The translations under genes and the position numbers were made by a program. This document shows, piece after piece, positions 25,443 through 33,598 of a stretch of 64,000 nt of DNA. The notes under the pieces are model-generated. The model saw only the letters and a program-made list of their open reading frames with translations. It was not told the origin of the DNA and ran no database searches. Each line of letters starts with the position of its first letter. The first letter of the stretch is position 1. Source of the DNA: Rudanella paleaurantiibacter (lineage in GTDB: Bacteria > Bacteroidota > Bacteroidia > Cytophagales > Spirosomataceae); the NCBI RefSeq assembly GCF_009184635.1, contig NZ_WELI01000001.1, positions 1,054,001 through 1,118,000 on the forward strand, in the 5' to 3' direction.

Positions 25443-26242
25443 TCTGTCTGACTACTTATCACCAATTCACTCTTTCTCCATCCGCTAAAGGCACTCAAAA
25501 ACTCGGTCAGGGCGTTCAGGGCCGTTTCGAACAGGTGTTTTCCTTTGTCGGCGGTACCTTTTTGGGGTTCTCCACTGCTACCGTTGCTGGAGATAAACTC
25601 GGTTTGTTTGAACACCGTAACGCCCCGGTACGGCTCGTCGTCTTCCCAGCCGACGTAGCCGTTAGGGGCCGGTCGTCGGGCACGTTCGACCCGGTCCATC
25701 CAGACCTTTTCGGGGAACAGGTGGAGCATCAGGCTTGTCTCGTACTCACAGGCATGGCTCAGGGCCGGGCTTTCCATAGGTGCCTCGCCCGCAAACGCTT
25801 TACCGCCCAACTCCCAGTACGTAGCCAGGGCAATAAGGGGGCTATGGGTCCGGTCGAAGCGGTGGCTGAGCAGAGCCAATGCCTGCCGAACCGGGGTAAT
25901 GTTGCCACCATGCCCGTTGAGCAGCACAATGCGTTCGAAACCGGCCTGAACCAGCGAGCTCACCAGGTCGATCACCACTTGCGTGTACAGCTCCGGGCTC
26001 AGGCTCAGCGTGCCCCCAAACGCCAGATGGTGGTGGCTCGACCCAACCGGCAGGGTAGGGCAGAGCAGGACCGTATCGGGCAGTTGGGCTTCGGCCTGTT
26101 GAGCCAGTTGGGTCACAATGTCGGTATCCGTCGACACCGACAGGTGGGGGCCGTGCTGCTCGATAGCGCCGAGCGGCAACAGCACCACCTTATCGGCGCG
26201 ACATTGGTTAAGGGTAGGGTATGGGGCTGCGTGAAAAAGCAT
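25427..26242 (-). CDS. Creatininase-family amidohydrolase (271 aa)
   Basis: Metal-binding motifs of the family are clear: LPLGAIEQHGPHL, DTDIV, PVGSSHHHLAFGGTLSL, LLNGHGGN and a late acidic segment CEYETSLMLHLFPE. The ATG at 26242 (MLFHAAPYPTLNQ) is preferred; an upstream ATG at 26308 adds 22 residues without family match. The last codons run into a period-7 repeat, which supplies the stop. Family members hydrolyse cyclic or linear amides (creatinine, formamides). Here it may open an amide or lactam in the SusCD-imported substrate. RidA follows 150 bp downstream. Confidence 0.92.
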   Translation of the reverse strand: MLFHAAPYPTLNQCRADKVVLLPLGAIEQHGPHLSVSTDTDIVTQLAQQAEAQLPDTVLLCPTLPVGSSHHHLAFGGTLSLSPELYTQVVIDLVSSLVQAGFERIVLLNGHGGNITPVRQALALLSHRFDRTHSPLIALATYWELGGKAFAGEAPMESPALSHACEYETSLMLHLFPEKVWMDRVERARRPAPNGYVGWEDDEPYRGVTVFKQTEFISSNGSSGEPQKGTADKGKHLFETALNALTEFLSAFSGWRKSELVISSQTELNVK

Positions 26243-26389
26243 ACAGAAGGAAAGCGGTGGAATAGAAGCGGTGGTTTGGGCGTTTAAGTTACCCCATCTG
26301 CCAAACAAGTTGTAATCCGGTGCTGATGGAACCCCTTGATACTTGCTGCAAATGGGGTAGACTGACTCGCTTTACCAATTTAAATGTTT

Positions 26390-26529
26390 ACCACCCCCCG
26401 GCCCCCTCCTGAAAAACAGGAGGGGGAGACTTACCAGTCAAGCTGTGAGACTAGAAGTACCCCTTTGGTAGTCAAGTTTAACTTACTCACCACCCCCTCC
26501 TTAGTTCAAGGAGGGGGCCGGGGGGTGGT
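26390..26529. repeat. MITE-like intergenic element, copy C
   Basis: The 140-bp element has 21-bp perfect inverted ends beginning ACCACCCCCCGGCCCCC, and internal hairpins CCCCTCCTG/CAGGAGGGG and CCCCTCCTT/AAGGAGGGG. The spacer (CTTACCAGTCAAGC...) is related to, but shorter and more diverged than, that of copies A and B. It lies between the 3' end of susD and the 5' end of the creatininase gene. Confidence 0.88.
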
Positions 26530-26538
26530 TGTGATCAA

Positions 26539-28329
26539 TTAATACCCCGGATTCTGCTTCAGTGTGGGCGTACCGTTCACCACACTCAGGTCGATTTGGG
26601 CCTGCGGAATCGGGTAAAGTTCGGTTTTGCCTTTCTTGAAGGTGGCCCCTTTCATGTACGTGAAGTCGTAGCCCGGAATCGACGTTTCGTGTTTTACATA
26701 GGCGTTGAGCACGTTGGCCATGTAGCCCGTACCGTTGTCCCACCGGCGTAGGTCGAAGAACCGGTGTCCCTCCATGGCCAACTCCAGTTTGCGCTCAAAC
26801 CGGACAGCCTCGCGGGCAAAATCCTTGCCTTTGGCCGTAAACTCGTTGGTGTACAGACCCACTTTGTAGTTGGCAGCCGGTTCATTGGTGAAACCCTGCA
26901 ACGGGTTGGCCGGGTTGATGTACTTTTTTACCCAACCCGCCGGATTGGCGGCCCGTGCCCGCACCCGGTTTACGTACTCCTGCGCCTTGGCCAGACTCCC
27001 GATTTCAACCTCTACTTCGGCGGCCCAGAGCAGCACGTCGGCAAAGCGAATCATGGTGTAATTGTTCGATGTCCAGCGCGAGAAAGCCGAGGTTGTAGCG
27101 GCCTGTGCCTGGTAATAAACCGTCTTGATGGGGCTGTACGGACCCGCTACCGACTGCACCCGAATCCAGGCCTTGCCGGGGTGGTTGCCCCAGTCGAGGT
27201 AGGGGATACCCCGGCGGCCTACCGTCCAGTCGAGCCGGGCGTCGAGCGTACCTTCGTGGGGGGTAAACGGCGTACTGCTTTCAATGTTCTGGTCGTTTTT
27301 TACGTCCGAATCGTTGAAAGTATCGATGAGCGGCAGACCGGTATTTGGGTCGGTTTTGTACGAATTAACGAGGCTGAACGAGGGCTGATACGCTCCGCAG
27401 CAGGTAGCCGGGCCACCCATCGGGAAATTGAGGGCGTCGCCGTAGTTACCGTTCTGGAAGTTCTCCGACACAGACATCTGCACCGCAAATACCGACTCAG
27501 GGCCGTTTTTCTTCGAGGGGTTAAAGTTATCGGCGTAGTTCACTAGCGCGTACTTCTGCCCGGCGGCCGTTACGCCGTTGGCAATAATGTCTTCGAGCAC
27601 CGGTTTAGCCTCGGCGTATTTGTCCTGAAACATATACACCTTGGCCAGAAACGCCTTGGCAGCCCAGCTGTTGGCCCGACCAACTTCGGTTTTGGTGGCC
27701 GTCAGGTTATCGGCGGCAAACTTAAAGTCGGCTTCGATCTTGGGCCAGGCTGAGGTCGAGTTGGGTACATTGAAGTTACCGTTCGAGTAGCTCACGTTCT
27801 CGTCCAGATACGGAATGTTTTCCCACATCTTGGCAGCCTCAAAGTGATACACGGCCCGCAGAAACGTAGCCTCGGCTTTGAGTTGCTTGGCTTCGTCGGC
27901 CGAGAGCGAGGGGTCGTTCACCTTGGCCAGCACCCGCAGTACGTCGTTGGCGCGCTGCACCCCGGCATACAGCACCACCCATTTGTTGTTGAAAGGAGCC
28001 AGCGAGGGGTCGTAGTTGTAGCTCTCGACCGATTCCATCGGGGGCAGGGCCGATGCCTGCGTACCCGTGTGGGCGTCGTCGGAGGTGACACCCCCGAAAA
28101 TCCAGTTGCTCACACCCACAAAATAGTAGGTGGTGTTGGGTACACCCCAGCCGTCGAGCAGCGAGTATGCCCCCGTGAGCAGACCATTAACCCCGGCCTT
28201 GTTGGCCAGAGTGGCCTCGCCGGTAGTACCCAGCGGCCCAATTTCGAGGTAGTCTTTGTTACAGCCGTTGGTGGTAACGAGCAAAAGGGCCAGGCTTGCT
28301 GCGGAGAGTAAGGCTTTCGCTTTTTTCAT
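26539..28329 (-). CDS. RagB/SusD-family surface lipoprotein (596 aa)
   Basis: A lipoprotein signal peptide ends at a lipobox cysteine (TTNGC, Cys23). The SusD fold is shown by TPR-like N-terminal helices (LLTGAYSLLDG, AGVQRANDVLRVL, LKAEATFLRAVYHFE) and the C-terminal RFERKLELAMEGHRFFDLRRW with the YPIPQAQIDL...LKQNPGY ending. It caps the TonB-dependent SusC pore encoded 21 bp upstream and binds the incoming ligand at the cell surface. The ligand is unknown; co-regulated enzymes suggest an amide- or amine-bearing molecule. Confidence 0.96.
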   Translation of the reverse strand: MKKAKALLSAASLALLLVTTNGCNKDYLEIGPLGTTGEATLANKAGVNGLLTGAYSLLDGWGVPNTTYYFVGVSNWIFGGVTSDDAHTGTQASALPPMESVESYNYDPSLAPFNNKWVVLYAGVQRANDVLRVLAKVNDPSLSADEAKQLKAEATFLRAVYHFEAAKMWENIPYLDENVSYSNGNFNVPNSTSAWPKIEADFKFAADNLTATKTEVGRANSWAAKAFLAKVYMFQDKYAEAKPVLEDIIANGVTAAGQKYALVNYADNFNPSKKNGPESVFAVQMSVSENFQNGNYGDALNFPMGGPATCCGAYQPSFSLVNSYKTDPNTGLPLIDTFNDSDVKNDQNIESSTPFTPHEGTLDARLDWTVGRRGIPYLDWGNHPGKAWIRVQSVAGPYSPIKTVYYQAQAATTSAFSRWTSNNYTMIRFADVLLWAAEVEVEIGSLAKAQEYVNRVRARAANPAGWVKKYINPANPLQGFTNEPAANYKVGLYTNEFTAKGKDFAREAVRFERKLELAMEGHRFFDLRRWDNGTGYMANVLNAYVKHETSIPGYDFTYMKGATFKKGKTELYPIPQAQIDLSVVNGTPTLKQNPGY

Positions 28330-28350
28330 GGCGATAAAGAGTTTGGCGGG

Positions 28351-31300
28351 TTAGAAAGACAGGTTCAAACCGAAGATGAAATTTTTCTGATTGCCCGGAT
28401 AATTGGCGTAATCGACGCCGAAGGCTGAGCTTAATCCGCTGATTTCGGGGTCGAGGCCGGTGTATTTCGTCAGCGTGAACAGGTTGGCCCCCTGCGCGTA
28501 CACCCGCAGTTTGTTCAGGCCGATTTTGCGGAGCTGGGCCGGGCTGATGGTGTAGCCAATCACCAGCGAACGCAGTTTCAGGAACGACCCGTTCTCGACA
28601 TAGAAGGAGTTGGAAACGCCCGATGAGCTAAACGAACCCGTCGACTCGATTTTGGGGATGTTGCTGTTGGGGTTTTCCGGCGACCAGGCGTTGAGCAAAT
28701 CGTTGCTTTTGCCGCCTACGTAGGTGCTGAAGAAGTGCGTAAACGACTTCACGGTGTTGTAAATCTCGTTGCCCTGTGAGCCGTAGAGCACACTCGAAAA
28801 ATCGAAGTTGCGGTACGTCAGGCCCAGATTCAGGCCGTAGGTAAAGGCCGGGTTGGGGCTGCCGAGGAAAGTGCGGTCGTTGGCGTCGATTTTGTTGTCG
28901 CCGTTGATGTCGGCGTAGCGGAACCGGCCCGGTGCGGCCCCACTCTGCGCGGGGGCCGAGGTTACCTCCGACTCATTCTTGAACAGGCCCATCACTTTGT
29001 ACCCGAAGAACGAGCTCACCGGTTGCCCCTCCTGATTCCGAATCACGTTGCCCAGGTTTTGGGTGTTGGCCGCGTCGAAATAGCCCGGTCCTGGAATATT
29101 TACCACCGTGTTCTGGTAGGTGGTAATGTTGGCCCCGATGCTGTAGCGCAGATCGGTGCCTACGGTGCCCCTATACGTCAGGTTCGCGTCGAAACCCTTG
29201 TTCTGAATGTCGCCGATGTTAACTGTTGGGGGGGTAGCGCCACCGGCCGTAGCGGGCAGTGGCTCGCTGAAGAGCAGCCCGTTGATCGATTTTTTGTAGT
29301 ATTCGAGCGAGAGGTCGAGTCGGTTGTTGAGGAACGTAGCGTCCAGACCGATGTTCTGCACAATGTTTTCTTCCCAGCCCGTGTTGGGGTTGCCAATGCT
29401 CGTTTGGGCAAATCCCTGTGAGAGCCGCCCGGCCCCGCTGATGTCGTAATAAGCATTGAAGAACGTACCCCCGAAGAGCGTAAAGGCATTCTGTGGGCTC
29501 ACGTTGTTCTGCGACCCCAGTACCCCGTAGCTACCCCGCAGTTTGAGGTCGTCGATCCAGGTAACATCTTCCATGAACTTCTCGCCTTTGACGCGCCAGC
29601 CGAGCGATACCGACGGGAATACACCGTACCGCTTGTTGGCTCCGAACCGCGACGAACCATCGCGCCGAACGGTTACCCCCACGAGGTACTTGTCGGCATA
29701 GGCGTAATCGAGCCGGGTAAACAGCGAAAACAGGGTGTTGTTGTACGCGCTGCTGCCGTTGGTGATGTTTGTGGTACCGTTGGTGAGGCTCAGGTAGTCG
29801 AAATTAGTCGAAAACAACCCGCTCGATGAGCCCGTCAGGAACCGGCCGTAGTTACGAATGGCCTCCGAACCGGCAATTACTTTCACCGAATGCTGACCGA
29901 GCGTTTTGGCAAACGAGAGGGTGTTGGTCCACATCGTGTTGCTGTTGTACAGGGCCGACTCGGCAAACGAGTTGGGGTTGGTGTTGCCCTCTGAGTTGTT
30001 GTACGGCGTAAAAGTAAAGTTGGTATAGTACTGATTGTCAATGAATCCGCCGATGCTGGTGCGGGCCGTGAAGTACTTCAGGAAATCGACTTCGGCAAAC
30101 ACATTGCCCACCACGTTCCAGGTGTTCGACTTGTTGTTGAGCGTGTTGTTCTGCACGGCCACCGGGTTCGATGAGCTACCCAGTTCTGGCCCGGCAAACG
30201 TGCCGCCGTAGTTGCCCCGAATGTCGTATACCGGGATAATCGGCATGGCGCGGTAGGTCCAGGCAATAGGGTTGCCTGTGCTGAGGTTATCAAAACCGGG
30301 GTTCTGCTTGTAGAACACGTACAGGTTTTCGCCTACCCGGATGTTTTTGCGCACCTTAAACTGGGTGTTCACCCGCGCCGAGTAGCGTTTGAGGTAGGTG
30401 TTCAGGAGTGTGCCCTGCTGGTTGAAATAACCCAGCGAAACCAGGTAGTTCGATTTGTCGGTGCCCCCGCTGGCGGTGAGGTTATGGTTGGTGATGGGCG
30501 CGGGCTTAAATACCTCGTGGAACCAGTCGGTACCGGTTTTGTTGACGGCCTGAATCAGGTAGTTGTTGGCCGGATTGTTGGCGTCGAAATTATAGCGCGA
30601 GGGGTCAACGGCCGGGGTGCCTGCGTTGCCTACCCCGGTTGCACTACGCCCCCGGTACATAAAGTCGGGCAGGCCGTTCTGAAACAGGCCCGTATTGGGA
30701 TACGCAATTTTGGTAAGCCGGGCAAAATCCTGCGAGTTGAGCAGGTTCCAGACGTTACCCTGCTGCGGAATCTGGGTGCCGTAGTAGGCATCGTACGAGA
30801 GCGTAGGCTGCCCCGACTTCCCCTTTTTGGTGGTCACAACCAATACCCCGTTGGAGCCCCGAACCCCGTAAATGGCGGCAGCACCGGCATCTTTCAGCAC
30901 CTGCACCGACTCAATATCGTCGGCGCTCACGTCGTTCAGTTCGCCCTGAATCCCGTCGATGAGTACGAGTGGCTGGGTGTTACCAAATGAGCTAATGCCC
31001 CGGATAAAAATGTTGGCCGGGCTACCCGGTGCCCCCGAACTGATCACGTTGACACCGGCTGCCTGCCCTTGCAGCGCCTGCACCGCCGACCCCGCCGGTA
31101 CGGACTTGAGCGCCTTCATGTCGACAATCGACACCGAGCCGATGATGTCTTTCTTGCGCTCAGTGTTGTAGCCCGTCACCACTACCTCGCTCAGTGACGT
31201 GGTGGTTGGCGCGAGAGCCACGTCCAGAAACGTCTGGTTGCCTACCGTAATTTCCTGGGTGAGATACCCGATGTACGAAACCACCACAACGGCATTGGCG

Positions 31301-31515
31301 GGAACGTTGAGTGTAAATCCACCCTCGGCGTCGGTTACGGTGCCGCTGTTGGTGGTGCCTTTCAAAAGAATAGTAGCCCCGGCAATGGGCTTCTGGTCGT
31401 CGGTGCCGATAACCTTACCCTTCAGCTGGGTTTGGGCATGCACCACAATGGAGGTCAATAAACAGGCCAGCAAAAGGCAAACCCTGGCTTTGCGGAACAG
31501 GAGAGTGTAGACCAT
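28351..31515 (-). CDS. SusC/RagA-family TonB-linked outer-membrane receptor (1054 aa)
   Basis: The ATG at 31515 begins a signal peptide (MVYTLLFRKARVCLLLACLL). A carboxypeptidase-like domain follows (LKGKVIGTDDQKPIAGATIL), then the plug with IESVQVLKDAGAAAIYG and NGVLVVTTKKGK, and a full barrel ending in FIFGLNLSF. There is no STN domain, so control is not by a FecR cascade. Instead the start is preceded by two TTTGTAAACA-type sites, and a GntR gene lies upstream. It pairs with the SusD gene 21 bp downstream. Confidence 0.96.
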   Translation of the reverse strand: MVYTLLFRKARVCLLLACLLTSIVVHAQTQLKGKVIGTDDQKPIAGATILLKGTTNSGTVTDAEGGFTLNVPANAVVVVSYIGYLTQEITVGNQTFLDVALAPTTTSLSEVVVTGYNTERKKDIIGSVSIVDMKALKSVPAGSAVQALQGQAAGVNVISSGAPGSPANIFIRGISSFGNTQPLVLIDGIQGELNDVSADDIESVQVLKDAGAAAIYGVRGSNGVLVVTTKKGKSGQPTLSYDAYYGTQIPQQGNVWNLLNSQDFARLTKIAYPNTGLFQNGLPDFMYRGRSATGVGNAGTPAVDPSRYNFDANNPANNYLIQAVNKTGTDWFHEVFKPAPITNHNLTASGGTDKSNYLVSLGYFNQQGTLLNTYLKRYSARVNTQFKVRKNIRVGENLYVFYKQNPGFDNLSTGNPIAWTYRAMPIIPVYDIRGNYGGTFAGPELGSSSNPVAVQNNTLNNKSNTWNVVGNVFAEVDFLKYFTARTSIGGFIDNQYYTNFTFTPYNNSEGNTNPNSFAESALYNSNTMWTNTLSFAKTLGQHSVKVIAGSEAIRNYGRFLTGSSSGLFSTNFDYLSLTNGTTNITNGSSAYNNTLFSLFTRLDYAYADKYLVGVTVRRDGSSRFGANKRYGVFPSVSLGWRVKGEKFMEDVTWIDDLKLRGSYGVLGSQNNVSPQNAFTLFGGTFFNAYYDISGAGRLSQGFAQTSIGNPNTGWEENIVQNIGLDATFLNNRLDLSLEYYKKSINGLLFSEPLPATAGGATPPTVNIGDIQNKGFDANLTYRGTVGTDLRYSIGANITTYQNTVVNIPGPGYFDAANTQNLGNVIRNQEGQPVSSFFGYKVMGLFKNESEVTSAPAQSGAAPGRFRYADINGDNKIDANDRTFLGSPNPAFTYGLNLGLTYRNFDFSSVLYGSQGNEIYNTVKSFTHFFSTYVGGKSNDLLNAWSPENPNSNIPKIESTGSFSSSGVSNSFYVENGSFLKLRSLVIGYTISPAQLRKIGLNKLRVYAQGANLFTLTKYTGLDPEISGLSSAFGVDYANYPGNQKNFIFGLNLSF

Positions 31516-31565
31516 AAATAAGTTAGGTTTAAAGGTGTCAGTGCAATGGCCAACCGTTGTTACGA

Positions 31566-31602
31566 TTTTGTGTTTACAAATAAAGGTAAATTTTGTAAAC
31601 AA
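31566..31602. promoter_or_regulatory. Candidate GntR operator pair upstream of susC
   Basis: TTTTGTGTTTACAAAT begins at 31566 and TTTTGTAAACAA spans 31591-31602. Both contain TTTGTAAACA in one orientation or the other and match the site at 32383-32396. They lie 51-87 bp before the susC start codon, a suitable place for a repressor to cover the promoter. FCD-type GntR proteins bind short palindromes of this size; assignment to this regulator is inference. Confidence 0.6.
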
Positions 31603-31656
31603 TAAAAAGTGGTTAAAAAAATTTTTCTGGGATGGGGTTTGGCCATAGATAGAACT

Positions 31657-31687
31657 AAAAAAGGCATTGGAGTCCCAATGCCTTTTT
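31657..31687. terminator. Intrinsic terminator downstream of gntR
   Basis: Stem GGCATTGG/CCAATGCC with a 4-base loop is flanked by A-run and T-run on opposite sides, so it functions in either direction. It lies 26 bp past the gntR stop codon on the minus strand and separates gntR from susC transcription. Confidence 0.85.
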
Positions 31688-31712
31688 ACGGTATAGATAA
31701 AATATGTTTACC

Positions 31713-32351
31713 TTATTCGAGTTCGAGGGCCGATACCTCGCCCCGGATCAGGTGTTTGGAGAGGGCTTCCTGGGCTAGTTTAAGATCGCGCTCGCGTAAG
31801 GCCTGTACAATTTGCCGGTGCTCCTGGTCCGTTTGTTCGTAGTCGTCCATGTGAATTTGGGTCTTGCCCAGCTTCTGATGGAACAGCGGAATGTTACTCA
31901 GCTCGTATATATTCTTTAGCTTGTCGTTGGCGGCAATGGCAATGAGCGTTTCGTGAAATTTTACGTCTGCTTCGCAGGCACCGCCAAAATACCCCCGTTC
32001 AACCATCGCTGTAAAGTCGTTGCAAATCTGTTCGAGCTGCTTAATTCCCTCGGCATCAATCTTCTGAATAGCCAGCCGAATAGCACCCAGTTCCAGAATT
32101 TCGCGCAACTCCCGAATCTCGCGGACATCGGCAGCCGTGAGTGTCTTTACAAAGTAGCCGCCTTTCTCGCCAAACTCAATTAGCTGTTCGCCCAGCAGAC
32201 GGGTCAGGGCCTCGCGGACCGCCATCCGATTTACGTCGAGCTTTTTAGCCCAGATATCCTCTTTTAGCCGGGTTCCCGATACCAACTGGTTAGAAAGTAT
32301 CTTTCGCCGGAGCTCCAGATAGACCTTATTGGCGAGCGAATCGATTTTCAT
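31713..32351 (-). CDS. GntR-family transcriptional regulator, FadR/FCD subfamily (212 aa)
   Basis: The N-terminal winged helix (LANKVYLELRRKILSNQLVSG then NRMAVREALTRLLGEQLI; both shown in part) is followed by an all-helical FCD effector domain with putative metal or carboxylate ligands (D/H pattern FHETLIAIA and DQEHRQIVQAL). FCD regulators usually sense small organic acids from the pathway they control. It lies between two divergent gene sets and is flanked by matching TTTTGTAAACAAAA-like sites, implying autoregulation and control of both the SusCD run and the Gfo/Idh-DegT-ceramidase run. Confidence 0.93.
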   Translation of the reverse strand: MKIDSLANKVYLELRRKILSNQLVSGTRLKEDIWAKKLDVNRMAVREALTRLLGEQLIEFGEKGGYFVKTLTAADVREIRELREILELGAIRLAIQKIDAEGIKQLEQICNDFTAMVERGYFGGACEADVKFHETLIAIAANDKLKNIYELSNIPLFHQKLGKTQIHMDDYEQTDQEHRQIVQALRERDLKLAQEALSKHLIRGEVSALELE

Positions 32352-32360
32352 GCTTATTTC

Positions 32361-32396
32361 TTTTTAAACAAAAAATGCCTTGTTTTGTAAACAAAA
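32361..32396. promoter_or_regulatory. Candidate GntR operators in the gntR / oxidoreductase divergent region
   Basis: TTTTGTAAACAAAA at 32383-32396 has mirror-symmetric arms TTTTGT/ACAAAA around a central AA. A weaker TTTTTAAACAAAA-like copy is at 32361-32374. They lie 10-45 bp upstream of the gntR start and about 140 bp upstream of the plus-strand operon, matching the pair in front of susC. Confidence 0.6.
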
Positions 32397-32533
32397 TTTG
32401 GTGTTGGAATAAAGGTAGTATTACTTTTTGCACATAAACAAGCGAAGGGCCGGTTTTCTGGGCGCGTGTTTTTCGCCGAAAAGTAAAACCACTTCTGTAA
32501 TAGCTTCTAAACACATACTGAATTCAATCGTTT

Positions 32534-33541
32534 ATGCCTACTTCTTATCCAAACCGACGACAGTTTATGCAGCGGGCTGCCCTGGGCAGTGTGGTGCTGA
32601 GCCTGTCTGAACCCACTTCACTTTTTACCGCATCCGTTGCCCCCGGCAAACGGGTAGGCATCATTGGCCTCGATACATCGCACAGCACCGCTTTTGTCAA
32701 GGTACTCAACGCCCCCACGCCCGACCCGGCTTTTTTGGGTTATCAGGTGGTGGCGGCTTACCCGTACGGGAGCCGCGACATCGAAAGCAGTACCAAGCGG
32801 ATTCCGGGTTATACTGAGGAGGTGAAGAAAGCAGGCGTCGAGATTGTGGATTCGATTGACGCCCTGCTCAAAAAGGTTGATGTGGTGATGCTCGAAACCA
32901 ACGACGGCCGTCTGCACCGCGAGCAGGCCCTTCAGGTGCTGAAGGCGGGCAAACGATTGTTTATTGATAAACCCATTGCGGCCTCGCTAACCGACGTGCT
33001 GGCTATTTTCGGAGCGGCCCGGCAGTACAAAATCCCTATTTTTTCGGCCTCGTCGCTCCGCCATATAAAAGGGATCGAAGCCGTCGACAAGTCGAAGGTG
33101 GTAGGGGCCGACACGTTCAGCCCGGCCGTGCTCGAAAAAACGCACCCCGACCTGTTCTGGTACGGCATCCACGGGGTCGAAACGTTATACACCGTAATGG
33201 GTACCGGTTGCCGGCAGGTGATACGAATCCATAACGAGGGCACCGATATTGTAGTGGGTACCTGGGCCGACGGTCGCGTGGGTACATTCAGAGGTACGCG
33301 CACGGGCAAGCACGATTACGGCGGCACAGTGTTTACCCAAACCGGTAACCTCACGCTGGGGCCCTACGGCGGTTACGACCCTCTGCTGAAAGATATTGTT
33401 CGCTATTTCGATACGGGCGAAGTGCCCGTAACCCCCGAAGAAACCATCGAGATTTTTGCCTTTATGGAGGCCGCCGACGAAAGCAAGCGTCGGGGGGGCG
33501 TGCCCGTCACGCTCGAAAGTGTGCTGGCTAAGGCTAAATAA
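32534..33541 (+). CDS. Tat-exported Gfo/Idh/MocA-family oxidoreductase (335 aa)
   Basis: Leader PNRRQFMQRAALGSVVLSLS is twin-arginine. The Rossmann domain begins RVGIIGLDTSHSTAF, with the usual G-x-G-x-x-G loosened to GLDTSH. LFIDKPIAASLTDV holds the conserved E/D-K-P motif and lysine, and a C-terminal domain includes HPDLFWYGIHGVETLYTVMG. The enzymes oxidise or epimerise sugar or cyclitol hydroxyls with bound NAD(P). It opens a four-gene plus-strand operon with an exported aminotransferase, so a periplasmic oxidation/transamination sequence is conceivable. Confidence 0.9.
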   Translation: MPTSYPNRRQFMQRAALGSVVLSLSEPTSLFTASVAPGKRVGIIGLDTSHSTAFVKVLNAPTPDPAFLGYQVVAAYPYGSRDIESSTKRIPGYTEEVKKAGVEIVDSIDALLKKVDVVMLETNDGRLHREQALQVLKAGKRLFIDKPIAASLTDVLAIFGAARQYKIPIFSASSLRHIKGIEAVDKSKVVGADTFSPAVLEKTHPDLFWYGIHGVETLYTVMGTGCRQVIRIHNEGTDIVVGTWADGRVGTFRGTRTGKHDYGGTVFTQTGNLTLGPYGGYDPLLKDIVRYFDTGEVPVTPEETIEIFAFMEAADESKRRGGVPVTLESVLAKAK

Positions 33542-33598
33542 CGCACCGACTCGCTCCCTGCTTCGGTCACCCAAACCAACTTAACCCTTTTATGACGC

